Positions 11,770-24,384 of a stretch of 64,000 nucleotides of DNA are shown here, piece by piece (the stretch's first letter is position 1; every line of letters starts with the position of its first letter). The stretch is from Dioscorea cayenensis subsp. rotundata (lineage: Eukaryota > Streptophyta > Magnoliopsida > Dioscoreales > Dioscoreaceae): assembly GCF_009730915.1 (NCBI RefSeq), contig NC_052486.1:21047589-21111588 (forward strand). The letters are read 5' to 3'. The position numbers were made by a program, and so were the translations under genes. The notes below the pieces were generated by a model. The model did not search any database. It was not told the origin of the DNA and worked only from the letters and a program-made list of their open reading frames with translations.

Positions 11770-12822
11770 TCAAGTTTCTAATGCAATCACTGGCTTCTTA
11801 GCTTTGATATCATCAAGATAATTCTGATAGATATAAGAAACAAAGCCCCAGATCGCAAGCAAGACGGCCATGATCTTCACTCCCTCCATGCTATCGTGAA
11901 AGAATATGACGGCGAAAATTGGTACAATAGGCAAGGCCAATGTGCTGATTACATTGGAAAAGAGTGATGATACGACAAAGATCAGTCCCACAACTCCGAC
12001 CGAAGCCAATTGCCAAGACAAAGCAGTCCAAACTAGAACCATCAAATACGAAACTCTTCCTTTAGCGAAACCATGCATCTCTCCTCTCAAGGTCTTCCAT
12101 TCTCCGCTCGCAAATAGACCGACCAAAGAAACACAAGTAGCGAAAAATGCAGTCCAAATCTGCATCTCCAGTACAACGGAAAATGTCTCCTTCTTCTGGA
12201 CCTTTTGGAATGTGCATTGCATTAGCGAAAGAATCAGCGAATATGTGGCCGATGCACCGAGTGTGAGTACAAAACCAAGAGCATACTTTCCCTTAGGAAT
12301 GCTTTGAGATTCTTCGGAGCCAGAACCAATGCCAAGAAGAGCCGCGGAGAAGGTGAGAAGAACTACAGAGTTCAGTATCAAAGATGTGAATTTCTGCGAA
12401 TTGAGGTAGTAGGAGAATACTGCATTGAAGGCTAGTTGTGTGGCACATATGAGTGAGTACGTCGATACGGGAAGATATAAAAGGCCGTATGAATACATTA
12501 AGTTATCTCCGCCGATGATCAAGCCTAAGACAATGTAGATTAGAACAAGTTTGGCAATAGGGGGAGGGCGAACGGCATTGGTATCAGGAGATGAAGGAAT
12601 GACAAAAAGGGGAATGAAAAGGATCGGGAAGGCGGCCGTTTGGACTAGTGTCGCCATCCACTTGCTATTTCCGCCTTGATCGTAGTAGAACCGACCGAGA
12701 AGAGTGGCTGCTGTTTGACCTGCTAGAAGAAAGAAGATGTTTAGTGCCACTATGAACCACCATGTCCATCGTTTAGGCCTCACGTTCGGCGAGGGAGATT
12801 GTTTTGTCGAAATTGCATCCAT
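11770..12822 (-). CDS. Purine permease (PUP family)
   Basis: A 350-residue frame encoding a multi-span membrane protein of the plant purine permease family, which belongs to the drug/metabolite transporter superfamily and moves adenine, cytokinin bases and related alkaloids. Family signatures are RPKRWTWWFIVALNIFFLL at the first membrane segment, TAATLLGRFYYDQGGNSKW, and the GDNLMYSYGLLYLPVSTYSL block. About ten hydrophobic segments are present. The start used (12822) is the first ATG in the open stretch. In-frame sequence continues about 15 codons further and a CAG lies at about 12852-12854, so a short upstream first exon, common in PUP genes, is possible and could not be located. A Mutator-type element (12982-14463) lies immediately upstream, in the promoter or first intron. 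It is convergent with APT. Confidence 0.88.
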   Translation of the reverse strand: MDAISTKQSPSPNVRPKRWTWWFIVALNIFFLLAGQTAATLLGRFYYDQGGNSKWMATLVQTAAFPILFIPLFVIPSSPDTNAVRPPPIAKLVLIYIVLGLIIGGDNLMYSYGLLYLPVSTYSLICATQLAFNAVFSYYLNSQKFTSLILNSVVLLTFSAALLGIGSGSEESQSIPKGKYALGFVLTLGASATYSLILSLMQCTFQKVQKKETFSVVLEMQIWTAFFATCVSLVGLFASGEWKTLRGEMHGFAKGRVSYLMVLVWTALSWQLASVGVVGLIFVVSSLFSNVISTLALPIVPIFAVIFFHDSMEGVKIMAVLLAIWGFVSYIYQNYLDDIKAKKPVIALET

Positions 12823-12981
12823 TGATGTACTTGCATGTCCTTCTGCATCTGCATTTGAAATGTTTCATACATCAACTCAAAGACATTCAATCTTAACTAT
12901 AATTATCTGCATAAATTGCTTATTTCTAACTCTAAACAAGTGTTTCTCTGCATTCAAAAGAAAACTAGAAGGAATTTAGAA

Positions 12982-14463
12982 GGAAGAATTCTCTAAACAG
13001 TCTCTTTGGTTTCTAAAATATAACCTTTTAGTTCCTATACTATTTTTTCGTGCCTTTCAAGTCCTTTTATTCTTTAAAATATGCCCATCAGTCTAGGAGG
13101 AAACAATTTGCCGTTTGTTATCTTAATATTAATCTGCATATGATCTTTTGACTTGGTATTTTTAAAAAAAAAATCAGTAAAAAATTCTTCAGATCCAAAG
13201 AAGAACATCAATCCAGAAAATAGTATAGCTTCTAAGTCATAGTTTTCATCGTCACCCCAGTAATCATCCCAATCTCCCTCCAAATCACTGCCGAGCTTCA
13301 TCTCCGACCACTCTCCCTCCACCTCTTCACATCTCAATTGAGCGATCTCACCAATTGTCGAAATCTGTCAGTCCCCCATCAGTCCTTCATTAGTCCCCCG
13401 TCATGTCCATCTCCAACGAAACACATTTGAGAACCCACTACCGGAATTAGTTTGGGTGATTACTAAAAATATATTTTTTAGGGTTTACAATGTTTTTTTA
13501 TTTGTCTGTCTCACCAATCAAGAAAGTGATGATGATGTTTAAGAGTGTGCTTGTTTGGCCGGATATAAAACTAAATGTAATTGTAATTATAAAAAATATC
13601 AAAGTGTTTGTCTAGTTGGATTTGAGAATTTAAAAGTAGTTAGAAATGCAGTGCATATGGATTTGGTTGGTTTTGGAACTACGTTCAAATCGGCCGTAGT
13701 TCAATCTCCTGCACTTTGGATTTCCATAGAAAGTCTCACATGTAGTGTCACGTGAGACTTTCTAATAAAAATATATATAAATAAAAATAAAAATAAAATC
13801 ATGATATTATTTTATCTTAATAATAAATGGTTACCATTATATATTTATCAATATAAAAAATTATAAATAATGTAATATATTTTTTTATAATTATTAAAAA
13901 TAACAATATTTTGTAATAAAAACATAGTTTTACATTAAATTAAGTAAATATATGTATAATTATTTTGGTTACTATTAATAACAATTAATTGTGTATTTAT
14001 AATTAATTAAATTTAATAATGACCCAAGGTGGATATCCTTAGCAAGAGTGTTTATATCCTACAAATACATCCAACCAAACACATATTTTCAAATCCAGAT
14101 TTACAAATCCTTCAAACAAACACAAAATTTTAAAATACAGCATGCATTTTCAATTATAGTCAATCAAATACCAAATTTGACTCTCCTGCATTTTCGACTT
14201 TAGAATTTACAACTACATCGTAATTAGAAATATAATGTATTTTCAACTACATCTAACCAAACACTATCTAAATTTCAATACTCATAGCATTCGAAATCAT
14301 CTCGATGTATTCAAAATCAATTTCGGTTATGCAAATCCAAAACATGATCATCGTTTTGATGGGCATATTTTAAAAAGTAAAAGGATTTTAAGGGCATGAA
14401 AGACTTATAGGGACTAAAAAGTTATGTTTTAGAAAATAAAGGAATTGTATCGAGAATTCTTCC
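12982..14463. mobile_element. Non-autonomous Mutator-like element (MULE)
   Basis: The 1482 bp element has long terminal inverted repeats of about 110 bp. The left end GGAAGAATTCTC and the following ACCTTTTAGT are matched by the reverse complement of the right end GAGAATTCTTCC. It is flanked by a 9 bp target duplication with one mismatch (12973-12981 AATTTAGAA, 14464-14472 AATTCAGAA), the Mutator size. No transposase is visible. A second, Tourist-like element is nested inside. The minus-strand 87-codon frame at 13074-13337 is acidic low-complexity sequence within the terminal repeat and was not called. Confidence 0.85.
13543..14268. mobile_element. Tourist-like (PIF/Harbinger) element nested in the MULE
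   Basis: The ends are related inverted repeats. The left end (GAGTGTGCTTGTTTGG) matches the reverse complement of the right end (CCAAACACTATC) imperfectly, and TAA trinucleotides flank both sides (13540-13542, 14269-14271). Further inward the arms share TGTAGTTG/TAATTACG-type text. The length is 726 bp with an AT-rich interior and no ORF. The TAA duplication and CAAAC-type ends point to PIF/Harbinger. Confidence 0.55.
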
Positions 14464-14472
14464 AATTCAGAA

Positions 14473-15035
14473 TCTACATTTGGAATTGTTTTTCCCATGT
14501 CCATAATAAGAACATGAATTTCAGAAATCAATACATTCACATTAAACAGATCAATTAGAATAAATTATCTGAAATGTTACACAGATCCATAAGAAGAGAA
14601 ATCACTGAAACAGATTAATCACAACAACATCAACAACAACTTATCTGGAAAACTCTAAAACTTCAAACACTAACCAGAGAGTCTCATTGAACAAACCAAA
14701 TTTTCATAAACTTGACTCCTTAAATCAAGACTCAAAATCTCCACTTGATATAATGATAAAGAAATCAAATTCTCATTAACGGAAAATGAGAAATCCTCAA
14801 AAATTTAACCTCTTGGTGATTTAAAAAAAAAAAAATTAAAAAACTTCCAAGAAAAACAAACAAATAAAGAGAGGAGTTAGGGTTTGTGAACATGATGATA
14901 AGATTAAAAATTGAAACTTTAATAAGAAATAACAAAGAAGAGAGATGTGAAACCTCTAATTTGGAGTTGAATCTGTCGGCCGCCGTCCATCCGTCAACAG
15001 CTGCGTCTTTCTTTTGTTTTTTTTGTTCTTTTTGG

Positions 15036-15067
<32 letters not shown>

Positions 15068-15295
15068 GCATTTTTCTCCCGCGTTGAGTTGCTAAAGTCT
15101 AATTTATCTTGGGATTCGTTTTCTTTTCATTTCATTTCAGCCGCTGCCTTTTCATTTACTTATCTTATTTATTTATTTTTTATTATATGTGATAAATACG
15201 TTGTAAAAAAAAAATAAAATTATAATATATAAATATAAATATATATTTATATATATATTTTTTTTCCAGAACTCAAGCTTCTTGTTTTGGACGCC
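14473..15295. other. Intergenic, upstream of the phosphatase gene
   Basis: This holds the promoter side of the lipid phosphatase (+) and possibly a distal first exon or leader of the purine permease (-). A (TTA)n microsatellite lies at about 15038-15066 and an AT-rich stretch with TATATATTTATATATATATT at about 15238-15260, which could hold a TATA box for the phosphatase. No gene was identified. Confidence 0.5.
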
Positions 15296-15928
15296 ATGGA
15301 AGCAGCTCCGAGAAGCTCTCTTCTCCGGCGAATGGTGGACTTCGACACGGCGCTCTCTCTTCGCATCCACTCCTTCTTCCTCTTCGTTCCCCGTCCTCTC
15401 CTCAAGGCCTTAGAGATCTCCGGCGATGGCCGTCTCTGGTTCCCTCTCCTCCTCTCCCTCCTCCCCCTCACCCCGTCCTCCCCTTTTCCCACCGCCCTCC
15501 TCCTCGGTTCCCTCCTCGACCTTCTCCTCATCGGCTTGCTCAAGCATCTCATACGCCGCCCCCGCCCCGTCTACAACAAAGGCATGTCATTGGCCTTCGC
15601 CGTCGACCAATGGTCTTTCCCTTCCGGCCACTCCTCCCGCGTCCTCTTCTTCGCCTCCTTCCTCGCTCTCTCCTCCGCCTCCATCGATCTCGGAACCAGC
15701 TTCATCTGGGATTTCATCCGAGGTGAGCCTGTGGAACTCGTTGTGTTTCTTGTGTTTTTGTGGTCGGCCACTACGTCGATTTCTAGGGTTTTGCTTGGCC
15801 GCCACTTCGTGTTCGATGTGGTCGCCGGCGCCGCGTTGGGGGTCCTTGAGGCCCTGTTTGTGTTCTCTTTCTTGAATTTTGAGGCTCTTCATGAATATTT
15901 GAGAGGGAATTGGCTTCCCTCTTTGTGA
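15296..15928 (+). CDS. Lipid phosphate phosphatase (PAP2 family, LPP-beta type)
   Basis: A single exon of 210 residues. PAP2-type integral membrane phosphatases remove phosphate from phosphatidate, lysophosphatidate or isoprenyl diphosphates. The three catalytic motifs are present: KHLIRRPRP, PSGH within QWSFPSGHSSR, and SRVLLGRHFVFDV with the catalytic histidine. Five to six hydrophobic segments fit the six-span topology. Size and intronless structure resemble the Arabidopsis probable lipid phosphate phosphatase beta. The start is the ATG at 15296; the frame is open nine bases further upstream but without an ATG. The coding DNA is GC-rich against very AT-rich flanks. Confidence 0.88.
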   Translation: MEAAPRSSLLRRMVDFDTALSLRIHSFFLFVPRPLLKALEISGDGRLWFPLLLSLLPLTPSSPFPTALLLGSLLDLLLIGLLKHLIRRPRPVYNKGMSLAFAVDQWSFPSGHSSRVLFFASFLALSSASIDLGTSFIWDFIRGEPVELVVFLVFLWSATTSISRVLLGRHFVFDVVAGAALGVLEALFVFSFLNFEALHEYLRGNWLPSL

Positions 15929-18900
15929 TTTGATATATTTGAGACATTCTTGTTTGCTTATATTGATAGAGAATTATTATGATTGAGAATTTTAGTTTCA
16001 TCATTCCCTTGATTCCTTGGACTTACTGCAATGCAATGATGTCATATGAGAATTGTTTACAACATTTGATGCTACTGATTATGATGCTTTCTTATTATGG
16101 ATTTTGATGATGGTTTAATGTTTCATACCCTATGATTGTTTGTTTATCGTCTTAGTTAAGCAATGGAGCTTATGGTGTTTTCCATTTTTTTTTAATTTTG
16201 GAAAAAAAAGAAGACAAGCCATGTTTATTTGCAAAATTGGAAATACAAGGATAAGGGCTGTAAGATAGAGACACTCACTTGGTAGAAAACTAGATTGCAC
16301 TGTGTGTCCTACGGTCACCCGTCACACTATGATGAAGCTTCTTGCACTTCCTAGCAAAGGAAAGGTTTATTCTTGATGAAATTCTTCGCATTAGAAAGTT
16401 TCTGCCTTATGGAATTGTGCACTGTGTTGATCGAGGAGGGAAGAAGATGAGTATTAGACAGAATGAGCTTTGATCAATAGCAAAATAACCCATTCTGAGA
16501 GGTTTGTCAATGCTAATGAAGTGCCAGGAGCTCTACAGCTCGCCAACAAATCTGGGGAAAACCAACCAGTGATTGCTTAGGGCTGCAGAAGTGAGCCCAA
16601 ATCAGAGTCACAAAGAAGCGATGCGGATCCATTGCTCGAGTTGCAAATATAGCAAGTCATTCTTGTACCGATTTGTCTTGCCAAATTGTTAAAGGTGTGG
16701 ATGTGAGTGTAGAAGGCCTACAACATAAATAGCTTGGTGTTTAGAGTATAAGGAGCTACTGAAAATCCATGGAAGAGGGGAAGCAGATACAAGGATCCGG
16801 TTAAGAGCCATTTGCCGTCAGGTTCTAATGCTGAGCGTGCCAGGAGGTGTAGATGAAATGCGGGAAATCTGTTCCTGGAGCTGGAGTAGGTCATCTTCAT
16901 GGATCAGGCCTTGGAAGAGCATAAGTGATCTGCGGAATGCGGATTAATTGGAATATTCAGTGGCATTTAAGTGCTTAGGTGTGGGTTAAGTAGCCACACC
17001 CATCAATGGGCGAAATACCTTTCAATCCTTGGCTAATAAAAAAATTTGTCACAGTACTGCTACCAGTGACAGAGGTTATGTTGAGGCAAACCACTAGGCA
17101 CACTTGTATCAGGCCTTTGGAGAAGGAGGAACTTTGCATAAGAGGGCAACAATGGGTGCCTATATACACGGCATGGCAGTAGTTGTGTGTTGGCTGATGT
17201 ACGGAAACAATGCAAAAAATGCCATGATTGTGGTTAGGATTTTCCACCACGACCTCCCTAGTATAGTAAGGGTGAATTCATTTAAGTTCATAGTCCCCAA
17301 CCATCATTCTCCTTAAGAGGGCAAAGGTGCCCCCCAATGACACAAGACGCCATGAGTTACAACTTGGGCTAGCACCCCTCCACAACAAATACTGGTGATG
17401 TGCATTGCTGGGGCTGATCACCCACTATGGCAACTTAGGATTCTGATGGATAGATTGTGTTGATGGCTCTTGAAATGATCTTTCTTTCTTTTGGTGGTTG
17501 TTGTTGTTGTTGTGGTCTTTTTTTTTTTTTTCATGTATGTGAATTCTGGTAATTGTTTTTAGTTGGAAATGCTTAGAAAATGTTGAGTGGCAAAGATGAA
17601 GTCTAAAACTTGATGTATCTAAACTAGGATCGAGCAAGATGGGTAAGTTAAGAGCATCCAAAAATACATGAAAAATGATCAGCTGTACTGTCAAATTGAA
17701 TATCGAGATGGTTTGTCAACCATTAAGTTGTCATCGTTTTTGGTATGGACCATATAAGTGCAGGGTGAATCTCTTGCTTTCAAATATGTGATCCTTGTTC
17801 TGTTTAATTTTCAGAACAATGGTTCTGTTGGTTGTAAACGTTATGGTACTGCATTGTGAAGCAAATATTGCAGTATTAAAAGTTTAAGCAAAGTAGAAAT
17901 AATAGTTTATTTGTAATTTTACATTTATGGTTCCCAAGTTCCCAACTATTCCTATCTACTGCTGAGTTTTTTTTTTAATATAAAAATGCAAACTAATTTA
18001 ATCCCCATGCTTCCATGTTTGATACAATCAAGCAAATGCCAATCCAGTTATGTAGTAAATTATGGATGAACCACTTGAATTTTAGGGCACAGATCTCTTT
18101 TGTTTGATACAGAAAGAAATATTCTGGCCATAGAACTCATCACTGCTATAGTGAGAAAGTTGGCAATGTTTGGTCATGTAGTTGTGGTAAACACTGGCAG
18201 GTATAATAACTTCATGAAACAGATTACTTGTGATATTTCACAGATATATCTATTATCTTGGATTTCTAGGATATATTCCTATGGCTTGTTCTTGTCATGA
18301 GCATCATCAGCATTTGGTTAAGTTTTCTTATGTTATGTGATATATTCGTTGAAGATGAGGCAGGTTTGCCTTCCTGATGGTAGAAATTACTTGGTTTATA
18401 GACAATGTGCTATTAAAAGTTGTATGAATTGTGTACTTCAGTTGAGAGTTAGTAATTAGATCTCCTTACATGCTAATTGGGAGCGAGTGTTTTCTGCATG
18501 TCCCTGGTCAGGAGAAAGTCATGCTGGTCAGAACTTGGATCTGTTGTTTGTAATAGTTAATTTTGGGCTGATAGCTTATTGCACAATTAAGTGTCTGACC
18601 TTGGTGCCTTTGACACCAAGAGTTTTGCTCCAAAGCTGCCCTCATATTGTTCAGGGCTTGAAGATGAAGATTGTGATTAGGTTTACAATAAGTTTTCCAG
18701 TATTCAAGAAGTGACTCTACTTGAATTTTCTTCTCTTAGTCTTCAATGAGAAAATGGACATTTTGTTTTTGAGTTTCAAAACTTTTCCCTTGTCCTTAGT
18801 ATCATTGTTGCTCATTGCACATGCTACCAATGAGTGAACTGGCAAAAATGCTATGAGCCTTGAATTAAAAGCATCCACCTTTTCATCATGCATTTGCTTT

Positions 18901-19488
18901 AAGTGTTTTAATCCTGGTAAAAACTCAAGTTGTACCATTGTACTACTTCCATTTCTTTCAATTCTTCACTTAATTTCAGCTGATAAATCTGATGAAAAGC
19001 AGCTAACTATGCATCAAGCCATAATGTGATTGTTCTGGTGATGCTGAATTGCTACTATTCTCTAATGCAAATATCAAGGTCATCTTCAGTAACATTTGAG
19101 CATTCATTATTTTTCTCAGGCTATCATGTGGAAAGTGAAGTGTTTTTCAGAAATTATGTTCTTATAAGCTGTTATGAAATGACTTGCTGGTTGGCAAGAA
19201 AGTGATGTGTTCTTTTTATGTGGCTTAAATCTAGTAAATACCAAAGTTACACATGTTCTTACTCTTCATCAAATTTCACTTTATAAGCCTGAATTCATCA
19301 GACAGAAGCAGCAAGCTGTTTCTATCATCAGGGCACAAAAAGGCTGTGTTTTTGGTGGTCCAAGCTGGATGCTTTCAGGAGGGACACTTGATTAATGGCA
19401 CTGACTACTTCTCAGTAATGCTAATTAGGTTCTTTCTTCATGAACAGAAATTTTGACTAATTTTCATTGTTCATCATGTAGAAAATAC

Positions 19489-19581
19489 GCGTTTCGGAAG
19501 CTAAGATCTTGGAAGTGGTGTACTAGCTGGCGAGAAAAGGATCTTCTATCCATGGTTGGATCTTGCCTCCAATGCCGATGA
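19489..19581 (+). other. Exon-like open stretch, unidentified
   Basis: After an AG at about 19480, one frame reads about 31 codons (AFRKLRSWKWCTSWREKDLL in its middle) to a TGA at about 19579. The composition is more protein-like than the surroundings. No start codon or partner exon was found and the sequence is not recognised. It could be a terminal exon of a decayed gene or chance. Confidence 0.15.
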
Positions 19582-20982
19582 CTGAAGGTACAGATATGAT
19601 CTTAAACACAAGTACGGCTCGCCGTGTCCAATTTCTATTAGCAGCCCCACCAACCATTATCTGCAACACCTTCAACACGGGAGGATGCCTCGACGACCAT
19701 GAAGAAGATGACTATTCTTTGTGGCCACCTTATCGGTCACTTTCGCCATTCTGACAACAGCCATACATACAAGTAACTTCTCTTCGATATCTTGCCAGCC
19801 CTTTTTGACTAAATATTCATCTGTTAGCGAGATATTTTAAAGGATATTGTTATTAGATTACCTAGTGTACATCACTTAACTCATAAAACTCATAATGGCC
19901 ATGTTCTTGATATTGTTATGAGAGCTTTGATGAGGTTGCAGCTGTATTGTCTTCTTGTTGGCCCTACTGATCAGTTTTTGCTTTGAATATCTATTTAGGT
20001 CGAAATATCGTCTTCGAGTGTTAATTGATCACCACATGTGTAAACAGTATTTTTGCCATCTGTTTTCAATGTCTCTGCAACTTCAAAAGAACCATGCAAG
20101 ATGTTGCTTTCAGGAAAGTGCTTCTTGTTGGATGAGATCTCAATTAATGTAAGCAAACAGAGGTTTGTGTTGGTATGTTGTTACTCTGATTATTTTCATG
20201 TCAACTTGGTGCATGCATTAGGAACTAATAAGTCACTTTGGGTTGTTTTCAGGTTCTGGCAGTCCTTACAATCATGTTAGATTAAGAATATTTCTGTTGA
20301 GGAGGTACGTGCACATTGTTCTCTCATTCATTTCTGATCAATTTGGTTCAAAGGAGTAATCATATATTATTATTATTATTATTCAGGGGAAGAAGCCATT
20401 TTTTTTTTCCTGCCAAGCAAAGAGAGCTAATTCAATTTTAGATTCTCTTATACTGTGGCATCTTAAAAATAATTAAGGGATTAAAATTTTTTATAGACTA
20501 TACTAGGTGCAGACAAAACATATTATTTGAATCGGTTTCGGAAAAAAAAAATAGTAGAAAAAAATAATAACTTCATTTGATAGGATGTGAAAGCGAGCTT
20601 ATATATTCAAAATTTTAAATTCATATTTTTTTTAAATTAATTAATATGGAATTACTGACTGTTTTAAAATAAAGTCATGTCTAAATTATTTTCTGGTCCT
20701 CTCCTATCACAATCTGTCATGTCTTTTTCAATTATAACATAAAAAAATGATAGTATATATGTCAGGATGTAATAGGGGAGAATAAATGAATGAATATTTT
20801 GAACCAGGCAAGATGAACACCTCTAAAATATATGTTATATAGCCCTAAAAATGCATCTAATTATCTACATCTAGGGAATTAATTGAACCTAGCAAATGAA
20901 TTGAATTTTGGTTTAACAAAAATATTCAAGATTTAAATTTTAACAAAGACCAACATGAATTTAATGCTGTTCAGTTTTTGTG

Positions 20983-21020
<38 letters not shown>

Positions 21021-21911
21021 ATTGAAAATTTTCTAATGTATTGGAAGAGACTCATTTTGTTTTGCAGAGAAACATAAAGGTTGTCTGAATTCCCCCAAAA
21101 CAAATAATTTGTGTATGAAAAGTTGCCACATTTTCATATTAAATAAAATAATATATAAATAAATTAATCAATGATTAATCACAATTAAATTTTTGTTTTT
21201 TTGCCTTAGCTTCCAAGCATCTCCGTACTTTCATGTTCAACTAAAACCCAAAGGCTTGTTCACAGATTAGCATGCATCCCACGTGATACCACCTTTCTTT
21301 TTCTTTCTTTATATTTTCTTTAAAGTATATATATATTAATCTAATCCATACTTTTGATAACCCACTAAGTAACCACCATCTCTAATTGAAAATTCAAGAC
21401 ATTACTGTAGTCTCTAGATACTGTTTCTGATTATTTATGTATTTTATTTCATTGACCATTTTGTTTAAGTTTGCCATTTTTATTTTTAAGAAATTTATAT
21501 TAAAAATTTGGGTGTATTTTATATAATGCCTCTTTTATTAATTCCTAAAATAATAAAAAAAAACTTCCATCCATGTGAGAGGTGACGTCATCATTCCTTT
21601 GAACTAAATACTTAAATAAATAAATATTATAAAATTTACAACTGTGAGTTGGTACACATATTTTTTTTATTAAAGACTCTGTTTGTATATAAAAAAAAAA
21701 GTGTTTTGGGCTAATATTATTGTGTATTAAGTATTTTTACAGTAGGAGAGGAGGTTGAGGGTTGAATTCAATTGAAGGTTATACTTTTCCACTTTTATTT
21801 AAAAAAAAAACTATATTTTGATTTATATTTTTATTATATCAAATATGACAAAGTTTATTTGATTATTTATTTATTTTATAAATAAGTTTATTAAAAATAA
21901 TGATAATAGTT

Positions 21912-22120
21912 ACGGTCAACTATTGGATAGCCCAATGGTATTATATCAAAGTATAAGGGGGAGGTCATGTGTTCAAATCTCTCCCCCGACACTACTGTTT
22001 ACCGTACTGTTCATATACTGTTCATCCGGGATTTTTATACTATTCTCATATTATATATCCAGGTTTCCAGTACTGTATAATACTGTTTATATTCATATAA
22101 AAAGGGCGCTTGTCGTCTAT
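21912..22120 (+). mobile_element. tRNA-derived SINE
   Basis: A pol III-type promoter is visible: an A box (GGATAGCCCAATGGT at 21925-21939) and a B box (GTGTTCAAATCTC at 21969-21981), spaced as in tRNA-derived SINEs. The body contains repeated ACTGTT motifs. The 3' part AAAAAGGGCGCTTGTCG resembles the 3' part of the SINE at 51962-52080, which suggests a related family. The limits are approximate. Confidence 0.6.
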
Positions 22121-24384
22121 TATTCAAAATAATTCACGAACAATGAGTTATTAATATTGATAAAAGATAGTAAATGAAAAAAAACCAAAATAGATAAAAC
22201 CAAGTATGAGAGGAGGTTATTTAATTCACTATGAGTGAAGAAAATATCGATTAAAAAAAAAACATTAGTTTAAAAATAATTCTGAGAGTGAATCATTTAT
22301 CTTAAGGTATAACATTGAAAAAGGCAAGAGATACTTCTTAGTCGGGTTGGAGATTATGCATCATTTTATTTTACTAAAATTGATGAATGAGCTTAGAAAG
22401 TTGAAACTAGGCTTGATAGTGTTGCAAGGGAGGTTACTAAATTTCAATTTTAATTTATTTTTGATTCTTAAAGATCATTTAAGTTGCATATAAACTAATA
22501 ATAATAATAATAAAACAAAACTTAAAACTTGGCTCATTGTTTGTTGGGATATGGACCAACTTGAGATGCTCTAAATTCCACGTCTGGCTTTAAATAGAAA
22601 AACATGGCTTGGTGTGGATTGCGGTGCTATTGTTTCTTCAGAGTGAGACACACCTCTTTCATCATTTGTTCACCAACTTGGTACAATCTTTAATTTTTAT
22701 ATGATTGAACTATGCACCACTCGCATCATCTACTCTTTGTTTTTATGAAAACTATACATTCCTCTCTAGTCTCTATGTAAGTTAAGGTACAACTACTCCC
22801 AAGTTTTTCTATGGCTTCACCCCCCTTATTTTTATTCTTGAATTAAAATTTATAATGATCTTTAAATTATTGTCATTATTCAGTTTTTTTAATATATATA
22901 TTCATTAGCTGGGCATTTTTTTATTCGGAAGTTAACTACATATATATATTTTTTTGATAAAATATAAACAAACTATGTCAAAGACGTGTGTGGGGTGTGG
23001 TGTTGATTTTTAACACACTTGTGTTTTCACGCAAGTGTTTTCACTTTACGTGAGCTGAGGTTCAAATCCATCTCTTCGGTAAGATATGTCAAGATTCAAA
23101 TCCATATTTTCACAGAGATATGTCAATAGGTCAAGAAGTCATTGGTTTAATTTTATATTATTTAGTTATAAGATTAAAACTAATTTTTTTAATTAATCAA
23201 TGAAAATAAATAATAAATGTGGATTTAAGAGGTACAAGTTACTTTAAACCTTTATTTTTGTTTTCCCCTTAATAGTTAATATTGATATTTAAGATATTGC
23301 CTACGGTAACAATCTAATTTGATATGGTTACAAATACTAATTATTTATTTTTCCAACACTAATCAACATGATTAATTAAATTGAACAAAACCTTTTATAA
23401 CGAAAACTACAATTTTCCCTTAAAACAGGTGCAAATAAATAAAAACCATTATTTTATTAGCCATTTTAGTGGTTCTAATTAAAAGTTTATTCTATTATAT
23501 ATATATTTATATTTATATTTGTCACCAATAGGATGGTCTATGTGACAGAATTTGAACGAGACTTTGAGCAGCAACGAAAAAAAAAATTCACATTTATCAA
23601 TTATCATTAATATAAATGATAAATTATAAATTATTATCATTATTATTATTATGGCAAACATTGGAGGTTAGGTTTAAAATATTAATATGTCCTTTTTATA
23701 GTCAGACAACTTCTTGAACTTTTTAGGTTGTTGCATGTTACTTGGAGACTCCCTAAAAGTCCTCACAAATTGTCCTTTTCCCAAAATTATTACAGAGAAA
23801 ATGTCTTATTTGGACGATGTAAAGCACTCTCTTAAATATATGAATTTATATCTTTTCATTTTCATTTTTTTATTTTCCATATAACTTATTATGATTTTAA
23901 ATTTCAAACTCAATTTATTATTTTTATCAGTTTTAGTTGCAAGCTAATATTAATAATTATATATATATATATATTTAAAAAATTAGAATAAATATTACTT
24001 ATTCATTTGTTTTAGGATGGAAACCAAAAAAGGTCCCAATTTTTTTATATTTTCAAGATTTATTTTAAAAATAAATAATTAGATATATAAAAATATTCAT
24101 TTATTTATTTTTAGAATAATAAAGAAACTATTAATATATAAATATATATTAATTTAATCCACGTGGCATTGATTTATGAAGACGAACCAAAAAAAAGGTG
24201 GCCAAGAACTTTTCTTTTGCTATTCTTTTTACACAAAACCCCCTAAAAATTCTTATATTTTTAACATACCCCTCGTTCGTCTTCTTTAAAAAACCAACCT
24301 TTCGAGCGCGCGCAATAGACGAGAAGCTTCGACCCTTCCCTTCAATGGCGGCATCGAGATCGAAGCTCTGAGCGGAGAGCCACG

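Larger units (their letters stand above)
15929..24384. other. Long region without a recognised gene
   Basis: About 8.4 kb. 15929-16200 is probably the 3' UTR of the phosphatase. 16300-17450 has more balanced base composition and short broken frames on both strands; it may be a decayed coding or repeat sequence, but nothing could be identified. 17500-20300 is unremarkable apart from an exon-like stretch at 19489-19580. 20300-24100 is AT-rich with (AT)n at about 20989-21016 and one SINE at 21912-22120. The last 250 bp hold the promoter of the ORP gene. Confidence 0.5.

Noticed and set aside
13074-13337. 87-codon acidic frame on the minus strand
   Set aside because: It lies in the terminal repeat and interior of the MULE at 12982-14463, has low complexity, and resembles no known protein.
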